Positions 24,680 to 32,979 of a stretch of DNA of 39,024 nucleotides are shown piece by piece. The stretch lies in NCBI GenBank assembly GCA_028709465.1, contig JAQVWY010000018.1, positions 1-39,024 of the forward strand. Direction: 5' to 3'. The position numbers were made by a program, and so were the translations under genes. Below the pieces are notes generated by a model. The model was given only the letters and a program-made list of their open reading frames with translations. It made no database searches and had not been told where the DNA came from. This stretch comes from Tissierellia bacterium. Lineage in GTDB: Bacteria; Bacillota; Clostridia; Tissierellales; Sedimentibacteraceae. Within the stretch, counting starts at the first letter, position 1; every line of letters starts with the position of its first letter.

Positions 24680-27316
24680 ATGACACAAAAATGGGTTTAT
24701 TTATTTAAGGAAGGTAGCGCTAAACAAAAAAGTTTATTAGGGGGCAAAGGTGCTAATTTAGCAGAAATGACAAATATAGGATTGCCAGTGCCTCCAGGAC
24801 TTACAGTAACAACAGAAGCTTGTACAGAATTTTATAAACAAGGGAAAAAACTCACAGATGAAATTATTGCTCAAATTAAAGAAAATCTTCAATTATTAGA
24901 AGAACAAACAGGCAAAAAATTTGGAGATGAAAGCAATCCTTTATTAGTATCAGTACGTTCAGGAGCTGCTATCTCAATGCCGGGAATGATGGACACAATA
25001 CTTAATTTAGGATTAAATGACATATCTGTTGAAGGTATAGCAAAAAAATCTAATAATGAAAGATTTGCATATGACAGCTACAGAAGATTTATTCAAATGT
25101 TTGGAGATGTTGTTTTATCAGTTCCTAAGTATAAATTTGACTATGCATTAGAAGACATTAAAGAAAAAAACAACTATAAATCTGATACAGAATTAACTAC
25201 TGATGATTTAAAAGGATTAGTTAAAGAATTTAAGAAAATTTACAAAGAAGAAACTAATTCTGATTTCCCACAAAATCCAGAAACACAATTGTTAATGGCT
25301 GTAGAAGCTGTTTTTAGATCATGGAATAATGCAAGAGCAATTACTTACAGAAATTTATATGAAATTTCTCATGACATTGGAACAGCAGTTAATGTACAAT
25401 CAATGGTTTTTGGTAATATGGGAGATACTTCTGGTACAGGAGTTGCATTTACTCGTAATCCATCTACAGGTGAAAAGAAAGTATTTGGTGAATTTTTAAT
25501 GAATGCCCAGGGTGAAGATGTTGTTGCCGGTATCCGTACACCATTAACAATTGATAAATTACAAGACATAATGCCAGAAATATATGATCAATTCATGGAT
25601 ATTGCTCATAATCTAGAACAACACTACAGAGATATGCAAGATATTGAATTTACTATAGAACAAGGTAAATTATTTATGCTTCAAACAAGATCTGGTAAAA
25701 GAACTGCTGAAGCGGCATTAAGGGCCGCAGTAGAAATGGTTGGAGAAAATCTTATTACTAAAGAAGAAGCTGTTATGAGAGTAGAACCAAAATCCTTAGA
25801 TCAGCTATTACATCCTAGATTTGATCCTACAGAAATTAAAAAATCTACTCCGATTGCAAAAGGTCTACCAGCATCTCCAGGTGCTGCAACTGGTAAAATT
25901 TATTTTACAGCTGAAGATGCTGCTATGGCTACTGAAAGAGGCGAAGCAACAATACTTGTTAGAAAAGAAACTTCTCCTGAAGACATCGAAGGTATGACTA
26001 AAGCAAGAGGAATCCTTACTTCAAGAGGTGGAATGACTTCTCATGCTGCCGTTGTTGCAAGAGGAATGGGAAAATGCTGCGTAGCAGGATGTGAATCAGT
26101 TTATGTAGATGAAATACAAAAAATAATGTCAGTTGGAAATATTAAATTAACAGAAGGTGATTATATATCACTTGACGGAAGTACTGGAAATGTATATGAA
26201 GGAAGCATTAAAACTGTTGAACCTAATATTTCTGGAAATTTTGGCCAATTAATGGAATGGGCAGATGAATTTAGAAAATTAGGTATAAGAACAAATGCAG
26301 ACACTCCAAAAGATGCAAGCATTTCTGTTAAATTTGGAGCAGAAGGAATAGGTCTTTGTAGAACTGAACACATGTTCTTTGACGAAGAAAGAATTTTCTC
26401 TGTTAGAAAAATGATCGTTTCAGATTCTGTTGTTCAAAGAGAAAAAGCATTAGCAGAAATATTGCCAATGCAGAAAAACGACTTTAAAGGACTATTTAAG
26501 GTTATGGGAATAAAACCTGTTACTATAAGACTTTTAGATCCTCCTCTTCATGAATTCATACCTCATGATGAAGAAGATATAATTGAATTAAGTGAAGATA
26601 TGCATATGCCCATATCTAAATTAAAAGAAATTATTGTTTCCCTACAGGAATTCAATCCAATGCTTGGTCATAGAGGATGTCGTTTAGCAATAACATATCC
26701 AGAAATTGCAAGAATGCAAACTAGAGCTATTATAGAAGCTGCAATAGAAGTATCTGTTGAAGAAAATATAAATATTGTTCCAGAAATAATGATACCATTA
26801 GTAGGTGTAAAAGAAGAAATTGATATATTAAGAAAACTTGTAATTGAAACAGCTGAAAATGTTAAAACTGAAAAGAATTCTAACTTAAAATATGAAGTAG
26901 GTACAATGATGGAAATTCCTAGAGCATGTCTTGTTTCTGATGAAATTGCTGAATTTGCTGATTTCTATTCATTTGGCACAAATGATTTAACTCAAATGAC
27001 ATATGGATACTCTAGAGATGATGCTGGTAAATTTATATCATCATATAGAGAACTTGGAATATTAGAAAATGATCCATTCCAAAGTATAGATCAAATTGGT
27101 GTTGGTAAAATGGTTGATATAGCTGTAAAACTTGGAAGAAAGGTTAAACCTCATATGCATATGGGCGTTTGTGGAGAACATGGTGGAGATCCAGCTTCAA
27201 TAGACTTTTTCCACAGAGTTGGATTAGACTATGTTTCTTGTTCACCATTTAGAGTACCAGTAGCAAGATTAGCAGCTGCTCAAGCAGCAATAAGAAACAA
27301 AGACCAATCGAAATAA
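24680..27316 (+). CDS. ppdK: Pyruvate, phosphate dikinase
   Basis: Interconverts pyruvate + ATP + Pi and phosphoenolpyruvate + AMP + PPi, serving PPi-linked glycolysis or gluconeogenesis in anaerobes. 878 residues, close to the 874 of the Clostridium symbiosum enzyme. The N-terminal ATP-grasp domain (GGKGANLAEM, VRSGA) is followed by the swivelling phosphohistidine domain with catalytic His455 in GGMTSHAAVVARG, and by the PEP/pyruvate barrel with Cys831 in HMGVCGEHGGDP; both numbers coincide with the known catalytic residues. AGGAGG precedes the ATG. It is cotranscribed with its regulator and ends at a two-way terminator. Confidence 0.98.
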   Translation: MTQKWVYLFKEGSAKQKSLLGGKGANLAEMTNIGLPVPPGLTVTTEACTEFYKQGKKLTDEIIAQIKENLQLLEEQTGKKFGDESNPLLVSVRSGAAISMPGMMDTILNLGLNDISVEGIAKKSNNERFAYDSYRRFIQMFGDVVLSVPKYKFDYALEDIKEKNNYKSDTELTTDDLKGLVKEFKKIYKEETNSDFPQNPETQLLMAVEAVFRSWNNARAITYRNLYEISHDIGTAVNVQSMVFGNMGDTSGTGVAFTRNPSTGEKKVFGEFLMNAQGEDVVAGIRTPLTIDKLQDIMPEIYDQFMDIAHNLEQHYRDMQDIEFTIEQGKLFMLQTRSGKRTAEAALRAAVEMVGENLITKEEAVMRVEPKSLDQLLHPRFDPTEIKKSTPIAKGLPASPGAATGKIYFTAEDAAMATERGEATILVRKETSPEDIEGMTKARGILTSRGGMTSHAAVVARGMGKCCVAGCESVYVDEIQKIMSVGNIKLTEGDYISLDGSTGNVYEGSIKTVEPNISGNFGQLMEWADEFRKLGIRTNADTPKDASISVKFGAEGIGLCRTEHMFFDEERIFSVRKMIVSDSVVQREKALAEILPMQKNDFKGLFKVMGIKPVTIRLLDPPLHEFIPHDEEDIIELSEDMHMPISKLKEIIVSLQEFNPMLGHRGCRLAITYPEIARMQTRAIIEAAIEVSVEENINIVPEIMIPLVGVKEEIDILRKLVIETAENVKTEKNSNLKYEVGTMMEIPRACLVSDEIAEFADFYSFGTNDLTQMTYGYSRDDAGKFISSYRELGILENDPFQSIDQIGVGKMVDIAVKLGRKVKPHMHMGVCGEHGGDPASIDFFHRVGLDYVSCSPFRVPVARLAAAQAAIRNKDQSK

Positions 27317-27328
27317 GGAACAGAAAAA

Positions 27329-27356
27329 AGGGACATATCACAATGATATGCTCCCT
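27329..27356. terminator. Two-way terminator between ppdK and folA, overlapping folA coding bases
   Basis: A stem of about 12 pairs with one bulged base (27329-27340 with 27344-27356) has a three-base loop. On the plus strand it is followed by TATATTTTT, and on the minus strand by six T residues (27328-27324 region). The folA stop codon (27340-27338) and its last few sense codons lie within the stem. Confidence 0.82.
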
Positions 27357-27856
27357 ATATTTTTAACATTTTTATTAACATATGTACTAAAAATAAATTT
27401 CAGTCCATTATTTTCGTGAATTTCTGAAGCAAATTTAAGATCCCAATCTTTATCTTCATCAAAATTATGTAGATACGTATCTGCATTAATTACAGCATCT
27501 ACTTTTGTAATAAATGCTTCATCGCAGTATGGAAAAAGCTGTTCATAAACACTTCCTCCTCCAATTACATATATATCATCTATATTATATTTTTTTAACT
27601 CTTCAAATAGGTCATCTATGGAATTACAAATTATTACATCATCTCTTTTAAATTCTTTATTCCTAGTTAAAACAATATTAGTTCTATCTTTTAATGGTTT
27701 AGAACCAGGAAATGACATTAATGTTGATCTTCCCATAACTACAACTTTATTGATAGTTGTTTTCTTAAAAAAACTCATATCCTCTGGGAGGTCAAACAAT
27801 AAGTTACCATCACATCCTATTCCCCAGTCTCTTGCAACTGCAACAATTAACTTCAT
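27338..27856 (-). CDS. folA: Dihydrofolate reductase
   Basis: Reduces dihydrofolate to tetrahydrofolate with NADPH. 172 residues. The N-terminal strand MKLIVAVARDWGIGCDGNL, the active-site acidic region LPEDMSFFKK (residues 23-32), the NADPH-binding VVVMGRST, SFPGSKPLKDR and VIGGGSVYEQL are all in the normal order. AAAGGGGT precedes the ATG, 12 bases after the thyA stop. thyA produces dihydrofolate, so the pair closes the thymidylate cycle. Confidence 0.96.
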   Translation of the reverse strand: MKLIVAVARDWGIGCDGNLLFDLPEDMSFFKKTTINKVVVMGRSTLMSFPGSKPLKDRTNIVLTRNKEFKRDDVIICNSIDDLFEELKKYNIDDIYVIGGGSVYEQLFPYCDEAFITKVDAVINADTYLHNFDEDKDWDLKFASEIHENNGLKFIFSTYVNKNVKNIGSISL

Positions 27857-27868
27857 AATATTACCCCT

Positions 27869-28699
27869 TTATACTGCTATAGGAACTTTTATTTTCATAT
27901 CATTATACTTATAGTCAATAAGTTTAAAACTATCAACTTTAAAATCATAAAAACTAGATATTCCACTATCTATTTCTAAACCTGGAGCATCAAAATCTTG
28001 ATTTTCTATTATTTTTTCAATAATAGGAATATGTCTGTCATATATGTGAGCATCAGCTATAACATGTACCAATTCTCCAGCCACTAAACCACTAATTTGA
28101 GCCATCATATGAACTAATATGGAATACTGAACAACATTCCAATTATTTGCAGCAAGCATATCTTGTGAGCGTTGATTAAGTATTGCATTTAATCTATTAC
28201 CTGATACATTGAAAGTCATACTATATGCACAGGGATAAAGATTCATTTCATGTAAATCTTTAAAGTTATATATATTAGTGAGTATCCTCCTGCTAGCTGG
28301 ATTATTTTTCAAATCATAAATAACCCTATCTACCTGATCAAATTCCCCTTCTTTGTATTTATGCTTTATGCCCAATTGATATCCATATGCCTTGCCTATT
28401 GAACCAGATTCATCTGCCCAAGAATCCCATATATGGCTGTTTAAATCATTAATATTATTAGATTTTTTCTGCCAAATCCAAAGCATCTCATCTATAGCAG
28501 CTTTGAAATTAGTTTTGCGCAGCGTCAATATAGGAAATTCTTTTGTTAAATTATATCTATTAATAATGCCAAATTTTTTCACTGTATGAGCAGGTGTTCC
28601 GTCTTCCCACCTAGGCCTTACATCATAATCATTATCCCATACACCATTTTCCATTATATCTTTACAATTATCAATGAAAATTTTATCTGCTAAACTCAT
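27869..28699 (-). CDS. thyA: Thymidylate synthase (Bacillus ThyA / phage phi3T-like branch)
   Basis: Methylates dUMP to dTMP with methylene-tetrahydrofolate. 276 residues. The nucleophile is Cys157 in LYPCAYSM; the His that follows the Cys in the E. coli enzyme (PCH) is Ala here, as the position also varies in B. subtilis ThyA. Other conserved segments are RWEDGTPAHT, LKNNPASRR, QRSQDMLAANNWNV (dUMP contacts) and ELVHVIADAHIYDRH. GGGGTGA precedes the ATG at 28699. It is first in the thyA-folA operon. Confidence 0.95.
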   Translation of the reverse strand: MSLADKIFIDNCKDIMENGVWDNDYDVRPRWEDGTPAHTVKKFGIINRYNLTKEFPILTLRKTNFKAAIDEMLWIWQKKSNNINDLNSHIWDSWADESGSIGKAYGYQLGIKHKYKEGEFDQVDRVIYDLKNNPASRRILTNIYNFKDLHEMNLYPCAYSMTFNVSGNRLNAILNQRSQDMLAANNWNVVQYSILVHMMAQISGLVAGELVHVIADAHIYDRHIPIIEKIIENQDFDAPGLEIDSGISSFYDFKVDSFKLIDYKYNDMKIKVPIAV

Positions 28700-28733
28700 A
28701 AATTCACCCCATTAATTTTGAATAATTTAATAT

Positions 28734-28762
28734 ATTATACATTAGGTGAACCGTATTTACAA
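28734..28762 (-). promoter_or_regulatory. thyA-folA promoter
   Basis: On the minus strand TTGTAA lies at 28762-28757 and a perfect TATAAT at 28739-28734 with a 17-base spacer. The leader would be about 28 bases. Confidence 0.75.
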
Positions 28763-28843
28763 GGATTTACTTATATCAAATATTATAATTAACTTTTTTT
28801 GTCATTTTGAACCATAGGTGAAGAATCTCCATATCAATAAAAT

Positions 28844-29059
28844 TTATTTCATAGAATTATTATTTATAAAATTTTTAATTTGCATTTTTTGTTCAAAACC
28901 ACTGATTCTCATTGCTTCAGATGCTTCATTGTCAAAATTTTTGAAATAAATACTCATATCTCCATCTTTTGTATCATCATATCGAATGCATCTAAAACCA
29001 TTTTCATACATCTTTTTTATTTTTTCAAAATCATTCATATTATTATTTATATTGTTCAT
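28844..29059 (-). CDS. Small hypothetical protein, 71 residues
   Basis: I do not recognise it. It is soluble, charged and Asn/Met-rich, with a single Cys in FRCIRYDDTKDGDMSIYFK and no membrane segment. Reality is supported by a perfect GGAGGT six bases before the ATG and by a complete frame in an otherwise non-coding stretch. The central KDGDMSIYFKNFDNEASEAM has the look of a small alpha/beta domain. It may be cotranscribed with thyA, but the thyA promoter lies between them. Confidence 0.6.
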   Translation of the reverse strand: MNNINNNMNDFEKIKKMYENGFRCIRYDDTKDGDMSIYFKNFDNEASEAMRISGFEQKMQIKNFINNNSMK

Positions 29060-29389
29060 AGCTACCTCCAGTAAATTTTAATTATACATATTAATCCTAT
29101 TATTACCATTTTATTATAAAATTATTAATAAATTAATATATTTTTATAAAACCATTAAGTTGATGCCACTATATAAACTTAATTAAATTAAATAGTATGA
29201 TACCCCAATAAGTTCAAATCAAAGATTTGTCATTCTGAAAATTGCATAATAGTTACGTCTAATCAATGTAATGACACAAACAAACTTTCGTATTATAACT
29301 ATAGTATAAATTTCATTTAATTGTAAATAATACCACAATATAACCAACAAATGACCATTACTGAAAATATATTGTGAGGATGTGATGAT
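29060..29389. other. Gene-free spacer between the small orphan gene and the prenyltransferase-like gene
   Basis: These 330 very AT-rich bases separate divergent genes. I find no convincing sigma-A promoter pair; loose candidates are a TATAAT on the minus strand near 29080 and a TATTATAAC stretch near 29293 on the plus strand. A small perfect hairpin (CAAATC 29215-29220, GATTTG 29224-29229) is present. No RNA gene is recognisable. Confidence 0.5.
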
Positions 29390-30031
29390 TTGAGAATACC
29401 TAATCATATAGGCATTATACCTGATGGAAATAGGAGATGGGCTCAAAATAAAGGATTTGAAAAACAAGATGGATACAACTTTGGATTAGAACCAGGACTA
29501 AAATTTTTGAAATTAGTCAAAGAATACGGAATTAAAGAAGTTACTTACTACGGTTTTACAACGGATAATTGTAAAAGACCAAAAATTCAAATAGAAGCAT
29601 TTATTAAGTCATGTGTTGATGCGGTTAATTTAATAGCTAAAGAAGATGTTTCATTACTTGTAATTGGAAATACTAATTCTCCAATGTTTCCTCCTGATTT
29701 ATTAAAATATACTATAAGAAAGGATATTGGAAAAGGTGGTACTAAAGTAAATTTTCTAGTTAATTATGGTTGGGATTGGGATGTTTCAAATATTAACTCC
29801 AAAAGTTCTAAAAGAAAAAGCATTTTTGAAGGACTGCATTCATGGGATATTTCAAGAATTGATTTAATTTTAAGATGGGGGGGAAGAAAAAGATTATCTG
29901 GTTTTTTACCTTTACAATCTGTATATTCTGATATTTATACTATTGATGATATGTGGCCTGATTTCAAACCAGAACAATTTCATGAGGCTATTAAATGGTA
30001 TAATATGCAGGATATAACCTTAGGTGGTTAA
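29390..30031 (+). CDS. Divergent undecaprenyl diphosphate synthase-like (cis-prenyltransferase) protein
   Basis: 213 residues, about 40 fewer than E. coli UppS. The cis-prenyltransferase frame is clear: HIGIIPDGNRRWA (Asp12 equals the catalytic Asp26), YYGFTTDNCKRP, VNFLVNYGWDWD, then LRWGGRKRLSGFLPLQSVYSDIYTIDDMWPDF. Several normally fixed positions differ. RTGGE is RWGGR, so the Glu is Arg. The Mg-binding Glu of the YAELYF motif is Asp. The ENW of the substrate pocket is DNC. The start is a TTG with GAGG nine bases upstream; no ATG or GTG fits the frame. It may make a different polyprenyl chain or be a non-catalytic relative; this cannot be the usual cell-wall UppS without doubt. Confidence 0.8.
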   Translation: MRIPNHIGIIPDGNRRWAQNKGFEKQDGYNFGLEPGLKFLKLVKEYGIKEVTYYGFTTDNCKRPKIQIEAFIKSCVDAVNLIAKEDVSLLVIGNTNSPMFPPDLLKYTIRKDIGKGGTKVNFLVNYGWDWDVSNINSKSSKRKSIFEGLHSWDISRIDLILRWGGRKRLSGFLPLQSVYSDIYTIDDMWPDFKPEQFHEAIKWYNMQDITLGG

Positions 30032-30032
30032 T

Positions 30033-30060
30033 CAAAGAGGACAGTTAAACGTCCTCTTTG
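30033..30060. terminator. Hairpin terminator between convergent genes
   Basis: CAAAGAGGAC (30033-30042) pairs perfectly with GTCCTCTTTG (30051-30060) across an eight-base loop, between the prenyltransferase-like stop and the yhbY stop. The following T tracts are short on both strands, so it may work mainly as a stability hairpin. Confidence 0.65.
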
Positions 30061-30077
30061 TTTGAAAAAATATCTTA

Positions 30078-30368
30078 TTATCTTGGCATATTTATTAATT
30101 TTTCTTTAGACTGTCTGTATAGAACAATTTTATTGCCTATACTTTGTACATATTCTGCTTTTAAAATTCTAGCTATTTCATTAGCAGAATCTTTTGCTTC
30201 TAATAAGCTATTGTTTAAGATTTTTATTTTAATAAGTTCCCTAGCCTCCAATGCATCATCAATTTGTTTTAATACATTATCAGTAACTCCGTCCTTACCT
30301 ATTTGCATTAAATCCTCAACGCTATTAGCTAAAGATTTTAAATAACTTCTTTGTTTTCCTGTTAGCAT
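30078..30368 (-). CDS. yhbY: YhbY-family RNA-binding protein (CRM domain)
   Basis: 96 residues, a single CRM (CRS1-YhbY) domain. It opens with LTGKQRSYLKSLA, contains the GKDGVTDNV version of the GxxG RNA-binding loop (about 24-32), and ends in GNKIVLYRQS. YhbY associates with pre-50S ribosomal subunits. GGAGGT precedes the ATG. It lies 29 bases downstream of obgE, another 50S assembly factor, and closes the cluster. Confidence 0.94.
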   Translation of the reverse strand: MLTGKQRSYLKSLANSVEDLMQIGKDGVTDNVLKQIDDALEARELIKIKILNNSLLEAKDSANEIARILKAEYVQSIGNKIVLYRQSKEKLINMPR

Positions 30369-30397
30369 AATACCTCCATATTACTAAATTACTAACT

Positions 30398-31675
<1,278 letters not shown>

Positions 31676-31745
31676 TCACACCCTTTCGTTTGAAAATTTC
31701 ATTAACCTATCCTTTGTTCATCACAACAGTTTTAATGTTGATAGT

Positions 31746-31809
31746 AACGCAATCTCAATAACCAATTTATTTGCTCCTAACGTCGCTTAAATTGGGATTT
31801 CGTTGCGTT
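31746..31809. other. Long imperfect stem in the obgE upstream region
   Basis: Two nested perfect arms: AACGCAA (31746-31752) with TTGCGTT (31803-31809), and CCAATTTA (31762-31769) with TAAATTGG (31788-31795), enclosing an 18-base loop. On the minus strand this is in the transcript between the rpmA terminator and obgE. It directly adjoins the three-way-junction element. Confidence 0.7.
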
Positions 31810-31891
31810 TGACCTACCATACATTTTCAGAAAAAAACTCTGAAAAATGAGGTTAGGTCATAAAAAAACCTACCTGTTACGGTAGGTCAAA
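31808..31891. other. 84-base three-way-junction element between rpmA and obgE
   Basis: Outer arms TTTGACCTACC (31808-31818) and GGTAGGTCAAA (31881-31891) are an 11-base perfect inverted repeat. Inside are two adjacent hairpins: 31822-31831 with 31839-31849 (TTTTCAGA core, one bulge) and 31850-31858 with 31868-31875 (AGGT-AGGT with ACCTACCT, one bulge). The rpmA terminator uses parts of the same strands (31868-31874 and 31881-31887), so the two folds exclude each other. It could be an attenuator, a small mobile inverted-repeat element or simply a complex terminator. I know no named family that matches. Confidence 0.6.
31862..31887 (-). terminator. Intrinsic terminator after rpmA
   Basis: On the minus strand ACCTACC (31887-31881) pairs with GGTAGGT (31874-31868) across six bases and runs into six further T residues (31867-31862). 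It lies 26 bases after the rpmA stop. Confidence 0.8.
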
Positions 31892-31912
31892 TTCAGGTCT
31901 CTCTCCTGATTA

Positions 31913-32206
31913 TTATGCATCTATTTCACAAGGATATACACTAACTTGCTTTCTTGTTTTGTCTTTTCTCTCAAACTTAACTTTTCCACTTACTGTAGCA
32001 TATAATGTATCATCGTTTCCTCTGCCTACATTTATTCCTGGGTGCAATTTAGTTCCTCTTTGTCTCACGAGAATATTACCAGCCAAAACATATTGTCCGT
32101 CAGTTCTTTTTACGCCAAGTCTTTTAGCATTACTATCACGACCGTTTTTAGAGCTACCAACACCCTTTTTATGTGCAAATAACTGTAAATTTAATTTCAA
32201 TAACAT
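31913..32206 (-). CDS. rpmA: Ribosomal protein bL27 with Prp-cleaved leader
   Basis: 97 residues. Mature L27 starts at [15 protein letters not shown], whose N-terminus reaches the peptidyl-transferase centre. It is preceded by [10 protein letters not shown], the Firmicute-type leader that Prp removes after Phe10. The protease gene lies three bases upstream, so substrate and protease are made together. The rest ([27 protein letters not shown]) is standard. The normal GGAGGTG-like site precedes the ATG. Confidence 0.98.
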   Translation of the reverse strand: MLLKLNLQLFAHKKGVGSSKNGRDSNAKRLGVKRTDGQYVLAGNILVRQRGTKLHPGINVGRGNDDTLYATVSGKVKFERKDKTRKQVSVYPCEIDA

Positions 32207-32209
32207 CTT

Positions 32210-32539
32210 TTACACCTCCTCAAATTTAAGTGTAATATAATTACTATAATCTTCTAACAATAACTCAATTCCTACTAAAAAATTCCTATATATTACATCA
32301 GTTTTTTCGTTATTTTTAATAGTTTTTAATTTAAGAAAACCTGTATCCTCTTCTACTGAATATTCAATGTCTTCAGAGGAAATTCCAGCAACTATATTCA
32401 TAGAATTTAGAACTGTGTAAGATAATATAGATACAGAAGCACAAACTATATCATAGCCTGATGCAGCATATCCTGAATGACCTTCTATTATAAAACCATC
32501 AAATATGTTGTTGGTTTTATGTAAAGTGATATTAATCAT
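32210..32539 (-). CDS. prp: Ribosomal-processing cysteine protease Prp
   Basis: Removes the N-terminal leader of L27, an essential step in Firmicutes. 109 residues. The catalytic His21 is in EGHSGYA and the catalytic Cys33 in DIVCASVS, matching His22 and Cys34 of the Staphylococcus aureus enzyme. It sits between rplU (four-base gap) and rpmA (three-base gap), the conserved order. Older annotations call it YsxB or DUF464. Confidence 0.96.
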   Translation of the reverse strand: MINITLHKTNNIFDGFIIEGHSGYAASGYDIVCASVSILSYTVLNSMNIVAGISSEDIEYSVEEDTGFLKLKTIKNNEKTDVIYRNFLVGIELLLEDYSNYITLKFEEV

Positions 32540-32543
32540 TTAA

Positions 32544-32855
32544 TTATCCAACTATTTTCTCAATTTTAATTTGTGTAAATGGTTGACGATGGCCTTGTTT
32601 TTTTCTATAGTCTTTTTTTGCTTTATATTTGAAAATTATGATTTTCTTTGCTTTGCCTTGTTTTTCAACTAGACCTTCAACTACTGCTCCGTCAACATAT
32701 GGTTTACCAACATTTAATTTTCCTTCATCAGCTACTAATAAAACTTTATCAAATTTTACTGCTTCACCGTCAGCGATTTCAAGTTTTTCAACTCTTATAA
32801 CATCGCCTTCTTGTACTCTATATTGTTTTCCACCTGTTTCGATAATTGCGTACAT
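32544..32855 (-). CDS. rplU: Ribosomal protein bL21
   Basis: 103 residues, the normal length. It starts [20 protein letters not shown] and ends in [15 protein letters not shown], both typical of L21. The ATG at 32855 has GAGGAGGT upstream; the in-frame ATG at 32885 is rejected because it would translate that site and the leader RNA. It is the first gene after an internal promoter and a structured leader, so L21, Prp and L27 can be made independently of the upstream radical SAM and RNase genes. Confidence 0.98.
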   Translation of the reverse strand: MYAIIETGGKQYRVQEGDVIRVEKLEIADGEAVKFDKVLLVADEGKLNVGKPYVDGAVVEGLVEKQGKAKKIIIFKYKAKKDYRKKQGHRQPFTQIKIEKIVG

Positions 32856-32871
32856 GTATTTACCTCCTCTT

Positions 32872-32930
32872 CCCAGTCTCGCCATTGCAGGTACTACAAG
32901 TTTAAACCTGTTCCGTGCGGCTTCTTACAA
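32872..32930 (-). promoter_or_regulatory. Candidate L21 autoregulatory leader RNA
   Basis: The 75-base leader between the rplU promoter and its ribosome site contains GCCGCACGGAACAGG followed by ACCTGCAATGG, with CAGGT and ACCTG forming a stem. It resembles, by memory, the L21 leader found upstream of rplU in many Firmicutes, where excess L21 is thought to bind and lower translation. Confidence 0.65.
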
Positions 32931-32936
32931 ATGTAA

Positions 32937-32965
32937 ATTGTATCAAAGTATAAACAGTTTGTCAA
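32937..32965 (-). promoter_or_regulatory. rplU-prp-rpmA promoter
   Basis: On the minus strand TTGACA lies at 32965-32960 and TACAAT at 32942-32937 with a 17-base spacer. It begins right after the end of the RNase E/G gene. Confidence 0.85.
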
Positions 32966-32979
32966 CTTATTTTTACAAA

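Noticed and set aside
29161..29230. GTTCAAATC stretch resembling a tRNA T-loop
   Set aside because: No matching acceptor stem, anticodon arm or D-arm could be placed around it.
29219..29467. Minus-strand frame of 82 codons upstream of and into the prenyltransferase-like gene
   Set aside because: It overlaps the well-supported plus-strand gene, has no ribosome site and no recognisable motif.
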